Source: Craspedostauros australis
Taxonomy: Eukaryota > Bacillariophyta > Bacillariophyceae > Mastogloiales > Achnanthaceae
DNA: 64,000 nt
Assembly (NCBI GenBank): GCA_026770025.1
Contig: JAMXDE010000020.1
Span: forward strand, 1 to 64,000
Reading direction: 5' to 3'
Part shown: in pieces, positions 12,446 to 23,900 of the stretch
How positions within the stretch are numbered: position 1 is the first letter of the stretch
Layout of the letters: every line of letters begins with the position of its first letter
Translations under genes and position numbers: made by a program
The notes under the pieces: model-generated
Databases searched by the model: none
Told to the model about the DNA's origin: nothing
The model's input: the letters and a program-made list of their open reading frames with translations, nothing else

Positions 12446-13782
12446 CTACTGAACCATCATGGCTGGCAGCACCTTGTGCAGAACAGGACTGAACCATTGC
12501 TGGACGATGTCCTTCGATCCGTACCATCTCGATTCCGAGGCTTCGGATGTGGGAGATGTGTGTTGATCGTGCTCATGTTGATGCTGATGCTGGTTCTGCA
12601 GCATGGAGGTGTGGTACACGTTGTCCAAGGTGATCTGGAGATTGGAACCCTCCAGGTGTGCAAGCGGCACAGGGACGATGCCATCACCGTCCTGGTGTCC
12701 TTGACCAGACAGCAACTTGTACGATTGGTACGCAAGCATGTGATCAGCATCTGGCTGTGAGGTGATGGTGTGTGGGGAAGGGATGTGCGCTTGCTGCTGC
12801 TCGACGTTCAATGCGGATCCGGCAGCAGACACGTAGAAGAGACGGTCGTTGAAGAAGGCACCTGGGAAGGTGTCGTGAATGATACGGAGTGCACCGCCGG
12901 TGATGTCGACGGAGCCCTTGGGGCATGGGATGTGGGGAGACCCGAGCGTGACGATTCCCAGAATGCTGTCGATGTCAATCTGCAGATCCTTGCCGTTGGT
13001 ATCATCCATTCCGTATCCGACAGCGGCTCTGTTGATTGGAAGGAGGCGAATGGTGAATGAGGCGTGATGAACGTGATGATGCATGGAGGGAGAACGCGAG
13101 TGTTGATAGTGTGAGTGAAATGAATGGAAAATAGCAGAGTGGAGGGCTGAAGCATGCACAGGAGCAGTCGCACAGGAGCAAAGCCTCGCCAAACTCACCT
13201 TGCGAGCCAGCCACCAGCGGAGTGCCCCACCAGGATGATCTTGGCGGTTGTGCCTTCCTCCTTGGCGACATTCTGGATTCTCTTGACCTCCTTGGCCACC
13301 TTCTGAAGGTACCATCGGTACGCCCACTTGGTTGCTGGTGCCTTGAAGGTCATGAAGTCGAGATCACACATGCCGAATGCGATGGTCTGTGCCCAATCAT
13401 GTCGCTGGAGTGGCAGGACGTGGATGTGATCCATTGCGTTGGTCATGTCGTCATTGTTGCTGTTGTTATTGCTGTTGTTATTGCTGTTGTCGTTGCCCCA
13501 CCATCCAGCGTCGATGGCTTGCTGTGCGATGTTGGGAACAAGGTCATCGACGTAGTCGCTGGCTGCGGTTGCGAAGCCTGGGAGAACGAGGACGTGCGTT
13601 TGCTGTGGATTGATGTGAGTTGCCGTGGCGGCTGGTGGCGGTCCTTGTCGTGTGTGTGTGGTTGATGTTTTTGACGCCGATGGTGTGTTGTGTGTCACCC
13701 ACGCTTGGCAGTTTGTGATTGAGTTGCACAGGCACAGCAGCGTGAGTGCGATGAGTGCTGTCGTGTTGTTGTATGCTGTCAT
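12446..13782 (-). CDS. Plastid-targeted alpha/beta hydrolase (lipase/PGAP1-like), two exons
   Basis: The join of 13782-13199 and 13028-12446 gives 388 residues. The intron (170 bp) has GTGAGT and CAACAG borders and restores the frame across the LAR-AAV junction. The nucleophile elbow GHSAGGW lies near residue 188, at the end of exon 1. Asp in DGDGIVP and His in DNVYHTS of exon 2 are the probable acid and base of the triad. The early VLPGFATAASDY block resembles plant and algal lipase-like hydrolases of the PGAP1-related group. The chosen ATG starts a signal peptide (MTAYNNTTALIALTLLCL) ending CQA before Trp, which fits a bipartite plastid pre-sequence; an upstream in-frame Met would bury it. 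An Asn/Ser run lies near residue 120 and a His/Gln run near the C terminus. Substrate unknown; a plastid lipid esterase is likely. Confidence 0.85.
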
Positions 13783-15704
13783 TGCGGTTGCTGTTATTGT
13801 TGTTGCGGTTTGTGGAGTGGATGGGTTTGTATTTTGTGAGAGGAAGGTCGAGCTGTTTTGTTTTGCTTTGCTTTGTTTTGCTTTGTTTCTCACAGACACC
13901 ACAGAGAGAGGACGAAGAAGGTGCCAGCTTGCCGATTCAGGAGAGGCAACCTCCGCAATCTGTCATACAGGTTTCAGTCATGGCGGAATACATGCGAGTG
14001 CAGAGAACACAACGCCTGGAGCAGTCTCAGCCACACTTCCATCCCCAAGCATTGGTCTTGTTCGGCACACAGGAAATACACGTGAGGCCACAAGCAGCGA
14101 GCACCCGCAAAACACACGAAGTTGTGGTGTTGTGTGGCGAAAGCGGGCTTGGTGCAAACGTGTGGAAACAGGAACACCGGTTTGTCATGAATTCGTTGCC
14201 ACGTCTGTCCTTGACGGCCAATCAGAAGCCTCTATCGGTCTTTCGTCAACTCAACTTCAATGGTCTCACACCCAACCACGAATAGCACGCAACGAAAGAC
14301 AACATCCCTTCTCCCCACACAACAAGAACAACATGAACAACACGAGATGCACAGTTGGGCGTGCTGGTTTCGAATGACTTATCCTGCTCATTCCAACTGT
14401 TAATTGGCTCTCGGAGAAAAGCCCATAAATCCGCAAACATCATCATCATTGCGCTACAAGTACTCAAGAGAACAAGAACAAGAACCACAAGACAACGGGC
14501 CTTCACGACTCAACCAGTTCACATTTTCACCAAACGAGATGGAGCAAACTGGTTGCAGAGCAACTGCAGAGAGGAGGATGGATCGCCTGCATGGTATGCA
14601 TGGCGAAGATGGTATTGGTCTGTATGATTGGATCCGTATCACCATGATGATGATGATGATCAGAAGCACGCGAGACGTCGCATTGCCAGCAGTCTATCAG
14701 TGTGCGGGTCTCCGTTCTCGCATTTGCAGTTGCGGATGCTGCCGCAGTCTCCCGTCACAACTGTACGTCATACTCAGACTCAAATAGCAAGGCAAACAGA
14801 GTAGCTGGTCTTCAAGTGTCCCACGATTGGTGATGGTGCTCAAGCTGCTGTTCCCTGCCAATGCTCCCTCATCACGAAAGCTGCTGGACTACTGGGTTGC
14901 ATGTACATGCTTCGACCATGTGTCGGTCGTATGTGTGGGGATGATGAGACGTGCGCATCTGTCCGAGTATGAATACATGCTGAGAGAGAAGAGGAGGAAG
15001 GATGGCACGATCAGGAGGATGTCCGTGGTTCGGACTTGCAGCGCGCGAGTATCGTGCTGTTTTGTGTTGCTTGGCGTGACGGCATCCATGGACTGGTCTG
15101 CATGGTGAGGAGTTTTGCGTTGTCACTCTGCCTTTGCTTGGGCCAAAGTATGTGGTATGTGGTATGTGGTATGTGATTTGATTTGGGATTGGGATCACCA
15201 CACAAGACCAACCTCTCCAGATTCAATGGTGTTGTTGCATCATTACTCTTGCCTTGTTCAGGCCTGGTTGAGTGTTTGTGTGTGGACACCAAAATGTTCG
15301 CCGCTGGCATGAACTGGTAGATGACGTGTTTCGGCAACCAACCAGATCGCTTCTCCACATTTCGGGATTGGCGATTGAGTTTCGTGGGGAGAACGGAGAC
15401 GATAAGTGGGGATCGGTCAAACTGGTGACGTTGCTGTGAATGGCGATTCTGCATGGAGTATTATGACTCCAACACCCACGTGTTGTTCTTCTCCCTCTGT
15501 ACAGTCTTCTCCATTGTGGTTGTGTTTGTGGATGTGCACGACTGCCTGTTGGTGTGGATTCGTCCGATGTCCATCCTCTCCTCACAAAATCAAAAGCGAC
15601 ACAAACACAACATCCACAACAACAACAACAACGAAGCAAAAGAGGACAATCAGACTCTACCAAATCAACAACAAACAATAACACACTACACACACAATAC
15701 AATC
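13783..15704. other. Divergent intergenic region between hydrolase and lumen-protein genes
   Basis: The two flanking genes point away from this 1.9 kb, so it should hold both promoters and 5' leaders. A TTTTG/CTTTG-rich tract at about 13856-13890 lies in the hydrolase leader. A CAACAACAA tract near 15620 lies in the leader of the next gene. Longer frames here overlap on both strands and begin with non-ATG codons or lack family likeness. Confidence 0.5.
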
Positions 15705-16592
15705 ATGAACAGCAACAGCAACAACAAGCCAACCACATCCAGCGTCAAGCTCTCCCTTTTCCTTGGACTCCTCGTCCTCGCAGCACCATGCGCCAACAAC
15801 CAAGCACAGGCATTCACCACAAGACAGCCAACATCAGCCAACACCCAGCTCTTCGCCACCATGTTCGAGTCCGAGCAACCATCGGCATCCCGTTTCGCAT
15901 TCCTTCAGAACGCCAGACAAGCCATCGCATCCAATGTGCCACAACAATCATTCCAGGATGCAGCCACACCTGCCGATCCTCTCTGGAGCACCACCGCCAA
16001 CACTGACGCCACACCATCCCTGCCATCAACGTCGACATCCCGACGTGCATGGATGCATTCCATGGCCGCCTTGGCCGTCGCCGCCACATGCACAACGGAA
16101 CAGAAGCAGCTCAACCTGTCAGACGAGCAACTGGCACAGATCATCATCAGCGACATCGTCAACAAGAAGTCGCTCGTCACCGCCGATGTCACCAAATCCA
16201 TCTACGACGAGCAGGCCACCTTCAAGGACGGATCCGACCTCGACGGCAAGTACTACCGCGAGCAATGGGTCCGCGGCTGCCGCATGCTCTTCAACGCAGC
16301 TGAATGCGAGTCGCGACTCATCGAGGACACCCTTTCGGTGACCAAGCACGCCGTGACCTTCCGCTTCGAAGAAGACTTGACATTCCGCGGTCCATTCTCG
16401 CCCAAGTGCTTCCTGAGCGGAACCGTCGTCATGAAGCGCTGCCCAGTGTCCGGACTGATCAAGTCTTACGAGGAGATCTGGGACAAGGATGTGTCAAGCA
16501 TCGTGAAGTCTGCGAAGCTTCAGGGCGGCAACCGCATGACCGACCTCTTCATGGCTCGTCTTCAGTCTTCTGATGACAGTGTCATGGCATAA
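15705..16592 (+). CDS. Predicted thylakoid-lumen protein with NTF2-like (DUF2358-type) fold
   Basis: The single-exon protein has 295 residues. Residues 1-36 form a signal peptide (core LSLFLGLLVLAAPCA) ending AQA before Phe-37, the diatom-type plastid pre-sequence motif. A second targeting region follows: SRRAWMHSMAALAVAA, with Arg-Arg at about 113-114 and a hydrophobic Ala-rich stretch, resembling a twin-arginine thylakoid signal. The mature part (about residue 130 on) contains YDEQATFKDGSDLDG and FRFEEDLTFRGPF, resembling NTF2/SnoaL-like plastid proteins of the DUF2358 type. The chosen ATG at 15705 is the one directly before the signal peptide; the same frame is open further upstream without a likely function. 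Fold assignment is by eye; the lumen location rests on the twin arginine. Confidence 0.8.
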   Translation: MNSNSNNKPTTSSVKLSLFLGLLVLAAPCANNQAQAFTTRQPTSANTQLFATMFESEQPSASRFAFLQNARQAIASNVPQQSFQDAATPADPLWSTTANTDATPSLPSTSTSRRAWMHSMAALAVAATCTTEQKQLNLSDEQLAQIIISDIVNKKSLVTADVTKSIYDEQATFKDGSDLDGKYYREQWVRGCRMLFNAAECESRLIEDTLSVTKHAVTFRFEEDLTFRGPFSPKCFLSGTVVMKRCPVSGLIKSYEEIWDKDVSSIVKSAKLQGGNRMTDLFMARLQSSDDSVMA

Positions 16593-17345
16593 ACAAATGC
16601 GCTGCAGCACGACGAGGCTTGTTGTGAATCCTCACGCATCCTCGCACATCTCCGCACACAATTTTTCACGCAAGGAAGTGAATCTCATCACGACCGAGCA
16701 CCAACACCAATACAGCAATCATATACACAGCAACCATACAGCACCCCATACACCATAGAACATAGAATACAATAGAATACAATACAATACACGCAATAGA
16801 ATACAACACAACATACAGCACACAATAGACTACAGCATAAATCAACAGACTGCAATCGGCCAATCATAGAAACTGCAACTTGACATCCAGCGGAATGATT
16901 GGATGGAGATCGCGGCCGCAGAGCGTCGGCTCGCTGGCGGCTGTTCGTGTTGTCGAAGATCACTATGACTACACGTCTGCCAACTTCGTATGAACTTCAC
17001 CGCACCGTCTGGTCGTCGTCAACCCAAGTATAGGTAATGGAAGATCCTCCAACCACCAACCACCAACCAAAACGAGCCAACTTGAACCACCATCTCAAGT
17101 CGTGTTTGGTTTCAGATTCTTGTGATCACGACTCGGATGACATCACGAACAAAGAACAGAACTCTTGTGGACACACCACCATTCTCGATTGACATCAATC
17201 TGCTCACAAAATCAAGCCATCCACAACGTTTAACCAGGGCAAACAAAGCATACTCATTCATCCAGCATTCAACAAGCAACTGGAATAGCAAACACTCAAC
17301 GCAACAAGACAAGACCCCACCGCCAAAGCCAACCTAAAAATTATC
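16593..17345. other. Intergenic region with A-rich imperfect repeats
   Basis: This region between two plus-strand genes has no gene. About 16750-16830 holds imperfect ATAGAATACAA-type repeats (AATAGAATAC, ACAATACAAT and similar). The last ~300 bases should carry the promoter and leader of the following gene. Confidence 0.5.
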
Positions 17346-18023
17346 ATGCTTCTCCGTCGACTCTTCGCCTCAGCAGTCCTCCTGCTATCATTGTGTCACC
17401 ATGTCCAGCCATCGCGATCACCGTCCACATCGGTCGCTCGCCAACACAATCGAACTGCTGCTTCCCCATACTTGAGGACGCAGCCTGCAACCCCCAAGGT
17501 ACAACACTTGCGAAGCAACAATCGCACCACAGCTCATTCAACGAATCTCAGCGCCACATTTGATCCCGACACAACACCATCTCCTGAGACGCATGGCACA
17601 ACTGTTGGAGTCGGGAACACCACGGTGGCCACTGCTGGAAAGATGTCCAACGCCGAAGCAAGCACAGTAGATCCCGAACCCAGTGTCGGCAGCAGTGATG
17701 ATTGCGAAGACGACGATAGCGACGATGACTTCGAAGACGACGACGACGATGATGACGATGATGAGATGTTTGGTGGCGTCATCTTCCGTTTTGAACGACG
17801 CGAGTTGAAAGGATCGTCATCAGGCGGCAGAGGTGGATCGAGCTCTGGCAGAAACAAGGGAAGCGGAGGCTACACCACCACCGGAGGTAGATCCAGCACC
17901 AACAACAACAGCCAAGACGGAAACGGGGGCGATTTGAGCACCAAAGAGATTTTCATCGTTGTTGGTATCGTCCTCGGTTCGCTGATCGGGGTCGCCTTTT
18001 GTGTTTGCTTCGCTGAGAAGTAG
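17346..18023 (+). CDS. Small acidic type I membrane protein, unknown function
   Basis: This 225-residue, intronless frame is not a family I recognise. It has an N-terminal signal peptide (MLLRRLFASAVLLLSL, about residues 1-22) and a Ser/Thr-rich lumenal part with several N-glycosylation sequons. A dense Asp/Glu run (about 116-140, with nine consecutive Asp) could bind calcium or other cations. A Gly/Ser-rich hinge and one transmembrane helix near the C terminus (EIFIVVGIVLGSLIGVAFCV, about 200-220) follow, leaving only a few cytosolic residues. The layout fits a small secretory-pathway or cell-surface protein. The frame is supported by the coherent signal peptide, linker and helix; the minus strand has only a shadow of the repeats. 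Confidence 0.7.
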   Translation: MLLRRLFASAVLLLSLCHHVQPSRSPSTSVARQHNRTAASPYLRTQPATPKVQHLRSNNRTTAHSTNLSATFDPDTTPSPETHGTTVGVGNTTVATAGKMSNAEASTVDPEPSVGSSDDCEDDDSDDDFEDDDDDDDDDEMFGGVIFRFERRELKGSSSGGRGGSSSGRNKGSGGYTTTGGRSSTNNNSQDGNGGDLSTKEIFIVVGIVLGSLIGVAFCVCFAEK

Positions 18024-18545
18024 CATGTACCACATCACTCCATCTTCCTTCCCCTCTCTTACTGATGTACGAGACATGTTATCATGCACACACACAGAGC
18101 AGACAATCGATTGAGTCGCGGGCCATTTTGAGCCAGTGCCTGTGGACCAACGCTTTGCCAATGGCATGTGCGTACGGCAATTGAATCCATTTCTCCTTAC
18201 TCTATTCTATTCTAGTCCAATTCACAAAACATGTATGCGCAGTTTCCATGCGGATAATCGATGCCATCTGTCCCACCTGCCCGACACCTTCTCCTTGTTG
18301 ATGCAGATTTGTTGTGTTGGCCTCGACCTTTGTTCATAGACCCTGCGAGTTGTTCATCGCTCCACCATCGTTTCACGAATCATCGAGTCGTGTTTCGGTC
18401 TCTCGACATCGTCGATCTTCGCAACCAAAAGGTTCGCAATCCCCACAACCACGACCTCCATAGTCGTACTCCATCACAATCACAATCACCATCACCATCG
18501 CCATCGCCATCTCACCAACTACTGCCACTTCCACGCAACTCCAAG
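18024..18545. other. Intergenic and leader region before the LRR gene
   Basis: This holds the 3' end of the acidic membrane protein gene and the leader of the LRR gene. The LRR frame is open from 18261, but that part encodes low-complexity Ser/Pro from CATCGC-type repeats (about 18476-18512), so I place the start at 18546. Confidence 0.5.
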
Positions 18546-19403
18546 ATGGGCGAGGGACTGCTGTGCATCAACGGATCGCTGAATCAGCCGATGGCGATCT
18601 GCAAGAAGCTGGAAAGATGCTGCCAGCTCATCAGGCAGCCTCAAACGCGATCGCGGTTGTCGCCATCATCATCATCATCTTCATTTTCTTCTTTGAGTTC
18701 GGGATCATGGGATCATCTGCTTCTCTCTGCGGTGCACGTGGATGCTACCATCGCATCATCGCTGCGGTCGCTCTTGCTATGCCAGCGCCATTGGAAGCGC
18801 CTGACCTTCACACACTGCACAGGCCACTTGATTTCGTTGCTGCAGTCTCTCGTCTTTGTCGCAAGTACAGATGGTGAACCCAAAATCACGCAGAAGCGAA
18901 TGGTCCAGAAGCCGCAGACGAGATTGAAGGATGACCCTTCGAAGACACCATTACTCACAGAAACATCGATATCGGCGAGCTCGCGATCGTCCATCATCAT
19001 CAAGGAGTTGGTTCTGGTGAATCCAACCCCATCCGTCGCGTGCTGCGTCGTGCGCAACTTCCGCCACCATCAGTCTCTGGTGCACCTGGAATTGGCCGTC
19101 GAGCTATCGCATTCCATTGTGAATGCCTTTGCCGAAAGCTTGCAGAGTCATTCAGCGCAATGCATGAAACAGAGTCAGCACAGCCACGTGCAAGCGACGG
19201 CATCCAAAAACGTGATTCCGTTGCGGTCGTTGGATCTCTCCGCCAGCAACCTGCCACGATGCAACCCAGACGATTCGACCGCCATCGTGTCCAAGCTGGC
19301 TGCGGCTATCGCTCATCTCACTCAATTGCAGAGCCTGAGGTTATCCCATTGCGGCCTGGATGATGAGCATATGGCGCATCTGCTGACATCCGGAGTCTAT
19401 CAG

Positions 19404-20111
19404 ATCAAAAGTCTATATTCACCTTAGTCTATGTCTAGTCTTGTTCTCCGTAGACTGTGTCAGGTCACGCATGAGACTTTTGGTCATGAACCGTTTTCTC
19501 TTTCTCTGTTGACCTAATTTCCCGCAACTCCCAACGGCGCTCAGATACCTGTCTTGGTATCTGAAGATGGTAATGAGTTGAAGGATGGATGTCAGGCCCT
19601 GCTTGTCATCCTCCTTATGTGCACATGAACATACATGTCTACTGTCTTGGTGAGTGAATGTACCTGAGCATCTTGGCTCAGATACAAGCTCATCAATCCC
19701 ATCAAATTTGGCAAGATCGCATTTCTGCAATGATCGGATTTGTTGCATGCATCATTGTTGTTCCAAGAAGCAAGATCAGTATTGGAGGCACCATGAACCT
19801 CCTCAGTCTTGCAAACTCGACAACACATTCATGCTCTCCACTTCATGCACTGTAATTTATGCACTGCACTTCATGCTCTGCTGTGTGTTGCAACACATGT
19901 TGCCTCAGCATCATTTTTCATCATTTCATCTCCATCTGCTCACAATTCAGACTCCAACAGTTCTGAATTGGGCCAGCTTACATACCATCTAACTTCAATT
20001 AACCACTCAGAGCACAACAACACTATTACACAGCTTCACTCTACTTCATTGACGGACTTGATCACTCCCAATTTTGAGGTAAGTACCCATCTTTCATCTG
20101 TGTTCTATCAG
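19404..20111. mobile_element. Unclassified ~0.7 kb insertion in the LRR gene
   Basis: LRR coding sequence stops making sense at 19403 and resumes near 20112. The interval is flanked by an 8-bp direct repeat TCTATCAG (19396-19403 and 20104-20111), as a target duplication would be. I see no clear terminal inverted repeats and no TG...CA ends. Its ATGCACTTCATG-type text resembles the composition of W-family LTRs. A GAGGTAAGTACCC splice-donor-like site lies near its right end (about 20075), so an intron-like origin is an alternative. Confidence 0.45.
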
Positions 20112-20265
20112 AGTCTCTCGGTTGGAACACCTGCTATACCTGTATTTAGACAACAACTTAATCGGTCCCAAGAGCATTCATTCCATCGCGGATATTCTGA
20201 GCGGCAACCAACAATCATCGGCACAGTCGTCCTGTGCGCTGCCATCCCTTCTCCATCTTGATCTG

Positions 20266-20970
20266 TGTTGGAAATCCGGGGTAACCCAGCCTTATTAGTT
20301 ATATCTGGTTACCTATTCCTGTTGTTGCATTCTCAAAACTGTGAGCATAACATCTTCAGCTCTTCCAATTCCATTTGCCATAGCATGTATAATCCACAGT
20401 AACATCGTGAGATACTGCTGTGTTCATCATGTCATGCAGCATGTACTTCATGTACATCTCACCATGCATCTCTTCATGCACTTCATATATTTCAGTAGTT
20501 TCATTTCGCTCAACATTCATGCGGCACATTTCCGCAGTCATGCATCCATCTCGTCACAGGTTTCGTCCTTGATCTCTTGACACCTTTTCTTACGATTGGT
20601 GTCAAGCTTGATGCCCTTTCTGAATTGTTCTAGTCCGCGAGTGGCACGTGTTTCGGTTCTCCTGATGGGGTGATCACAGACCTGCTGGTCATCGATGTTT
20701 CTCCTGTGACGTCGTTGTTTGGATTGTCGCGATGTCATGTTCGATGTTGGGACATCCTGTTTTTGCGTCGTCATGGTTTTTCTTGTTAGAGGAGGACAGG
20801 CTTGTTTTCTTGTCAAGACTGAGATCAGTCACGTTTGTCTTGAGTCACGGTTGTGATCAACAAGACTCAAAGGTGTGATCAACAGGAGTTGATTTCAGTC
20901 GTGATTGATAATTTTGGGAGGTGCGGCAATCATGGGTATCTTGACAAAGTCGTACCCTCGATTCCTAACA
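20266..20970 (-). repeat. 3' LTR of W1
   Basis: The 705-bp LTR runs, on the plus strand, from TGTTGGAAATCCGGGG to CGATTCCTAACA, so it has TGTT...AACA ends. It matches 26783-27487 base for base in every part I compared. Confidence 0.93.
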
Positions 20971-23900
20971 CCCTTCCATTGTCGCATCGACAACATATCA
21001 TTCTGACTTCATACTCCCTTGACTCTCATCACCATTACTTCTCTCTCTCTCTTATCACCTTTACTTCTCTCTCTCTTTCTTTCTTCACCTTTACTTCCCT
21101 CTCTCTCACCATCGTCATCAATCCATTGCTAACCGCAATCAGATGATGTGGCCCTTGTGTCCTCAACCCGATGTTGTTCATCAGCTGAGTCTGGAAGCGG
21201 ATCTCATTTCCAGCCTCCGATAGTGCGACGTGCTCTGCCTCCGTTGAGCTGAGTGTCACACTGTGCTGTGCTCGATCTCCAGATGATCGGCACTCCTTGT
21301 AGTAGGACGATATGTCCTCCCATGCTGATGCGGTTGTCCTTGTCACCACCGAATTCGTTGTTGGTGTAGATCACAATCTTTCATGCATCGTTCTCCAATG
21401 GACTTGGCTTCATCCGTAGTCCATATTCTTTCCTGTCCGACATGTACTTCATGATCCTCAGCATTTCCTTGTATGCTGCAGCTGTTGGCTCCATCCAACA
21501 TCTTGGTCAGATCTCGCGTTGCATTGGCGATGTCGGGTTGGAAGTGCTTCATTTGATATTGCAGCATACCTACTCCACTTCAGTATCTGCTGTGTCGGTC
21601 TCTGTCCACCTTGGGCGAATCGCTATCTCTTTGGATGCCTTGCCCTGGCGTTTCTGGTGTTCCTGGTGTGTCGTACCATTGCAATTTCATCACATCGTCC
21701 TTGAATGTGTCGGTGATGAGTGGTTGGTTCACCCAGCAGTTGGTCTCGTCAAGGTTGGATACGATCTTGCAGCTGATGTAGCCTTTGAGATCTTCCGCCG
21801 CCTTGATACCAAACCGCTCTGCTTTGATGTCTCCCTTGAGTTTCTTCAACTCCTGTTCGTCCTCGATGCATAGGCAGTCGCCGACGTAGGTTCCAATCAA
21901 TAGCAGTCTCCCTTCCTGATTCCGAATCAGAAGGCATGGATCAACTTGGCTTAGTCCGAATCCCAATTTGAGTAGGGTGTCGACCAGCTTCTTCCATTGT
22001 CTTGCCCTTTGCACGAGTCTGTTGATCGTCTTCTTGAGTAACAGTCATTCGCTCTCACCATGCTTCATGGCCTTCCGGCAAAGCATGTAGACCTCCTCTT
22101 CAAGATCTCCATGTAGAAATTCTGTCTCAAGGTTGATAGTGGTGCTGTCCAATGTTCAGTAGCATCTTCATTGTGAGCATTCCGCGGTAGGTTGCGTCAT
22201 GCATCATGGGTGTGTTGCGTTGAGGAGTCGACTCCTGCGATCTGCGAGTATCCGCATGCAATGAGTCTGGCGATGAATACGCTGTTCCTCTTCTCCTTGA
22301 ATACCCCCTTTGGCTTCACGCATCGCCGATCTCTCGGCATCTGGTCCTTCTTGATCTTCTGCCAGACTCCTCGTCTGACCATGTCGTAGAACTCCTTATT
22401 GATGGCATCTCGCCATTTCTTTTGCTTCGCTGGATCCGCATGATCCCAGCATTCTTCGGATGTGGTGGGGTCCAGCATCATAGCCGTGTATGCATGCTCG
22501 GACGTCTCATCCCCTCTCTTGCGGTTGCTGAGGTCTGCTCTGTTTCCTCAGCTGACTCACCACCTCCACTGCTTGAATCTGTGTCGGAGTGGTGTTCTGG
22601 CATGTTGTTGTGCGGTGCCAAGCCGCGTAGCATCCGTGGCATCCTTGCCACTGGTCTCATGGGATAGTACTCGAGGTCCGTGCCTTCAGCAGCTTGCCTC
22701 CGAGTTACTCGTACTCCGTCCCTTCCGCTAGTCAGGATCCACATGATCCTATCATTCCTTAGGCGCATATAGACTCGGCATCATTCCAGTGTTGATGTGC
22801 ACGAATCTCTCTCGCCGTCACGTTCGCTCTCAACATCCTGACTCGCAGCGATGAAGTCGATCACTCTCATCCTTCATTGGATAGCATCGATCCTTGTGCC
22901 TGCGACGTCCTTGTTGATGATTGACCCGTCTTGGTCGAAGTTGGGTCCGTCTGTTGCTACTGGAGCTATCATTGTCTCCTGTGCAGTTGCGTAGCCATCG
23001 TCATCTCCTGATTCTGATGCTTCGTTCGTCACCCTCGTTGGGTATTGGTACATTGTGGTCAGCTGCCAGCTCTGTCGTCGTGTTGCCTTGCAACCATGTT
23101 GTCGATCGCCTTCATCCTCTTCTGGATAGCATCGATTCATCATGCTGCAGCTTCTTCGTCATGGGAGTTGTTGGTGGCCTCCTGCCGTTCATCCTCCATT
23201 CATCTGAGGTTCCTCCCTTCCGGCTCTGTCATTCGATTCTTCATCCGACATGCCCGCGTCTCTCTCATTGCTTGTGTATCGACGTATCTTGACTCACTGT
23301 ATCTAGAGTCTGCCTTCCGTGGCTTTTGCTCTCATAGCTGTGTCCTCTCCAGATCCGAGTCTCTCTCGTCGATTTCATTCTCATCGCACACCGATCTCAT
23401 ATCTGTGCTTGTGGTATCTCGCCGATCATTCGGCGTCCGGTTCCTCTTGATCATCTGCCATGCTCATGCTGTGGCCATATTACTGAACCGTTCCATCATG
23501 GCGTCCCGCCATTCATTGCTCTTCTTGGAATCCATATGACTCCGTCATTCGTCAATTGTGGTTGGATCCAGCATCATTGCGTCATTTGCTTGCTCGGATC
23601 CCTCTCTGTTATGTTGATTTTTCAATGCTTGGTTCACAGTGATGAAGTCACCCAAGCTCATCCTCTCATGAGTGGTGCCAATCATCATGCCTGCGATATC
23701 TCTGTTGAATGTTGACCCTTCAATATGATGGTTGGGTCCTCCTGTCGCCGGTAGTGTGGTAGTCTTCTCTTGAGTGGTCTCATACCCCTCATCATCCTTC
23801 TGATTCTGATTCTCCACTTGATCCAAGTTCTCGCTCCTCCTTCGGATGGGTGTATTATTGTACCCCTCGAGAGCACTTAGCATCCTCGGCATGCGCGCAA

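Noticed and set aside
13625-14377. Plus-strand frames antisense to and upstream of the hydrolase gene
   Set aside because: They overlap the hydrolase exon and leader and have low-complexity text with no domain.
14246-14506. Minus-strand frame with a signal-peptide-like start (MKARCLVVLVLVLLS)
   Set aside because: The first codon is GTG rather than ATG, the rest has no likeness, and no splice partner was found.
15763-16341. 192-residue Ser/Pro/His-rich plus-strand frame in the lumen-protein gene
   Set aside because: It is a shifted frame of the real gene, which has coherent targeting signals.
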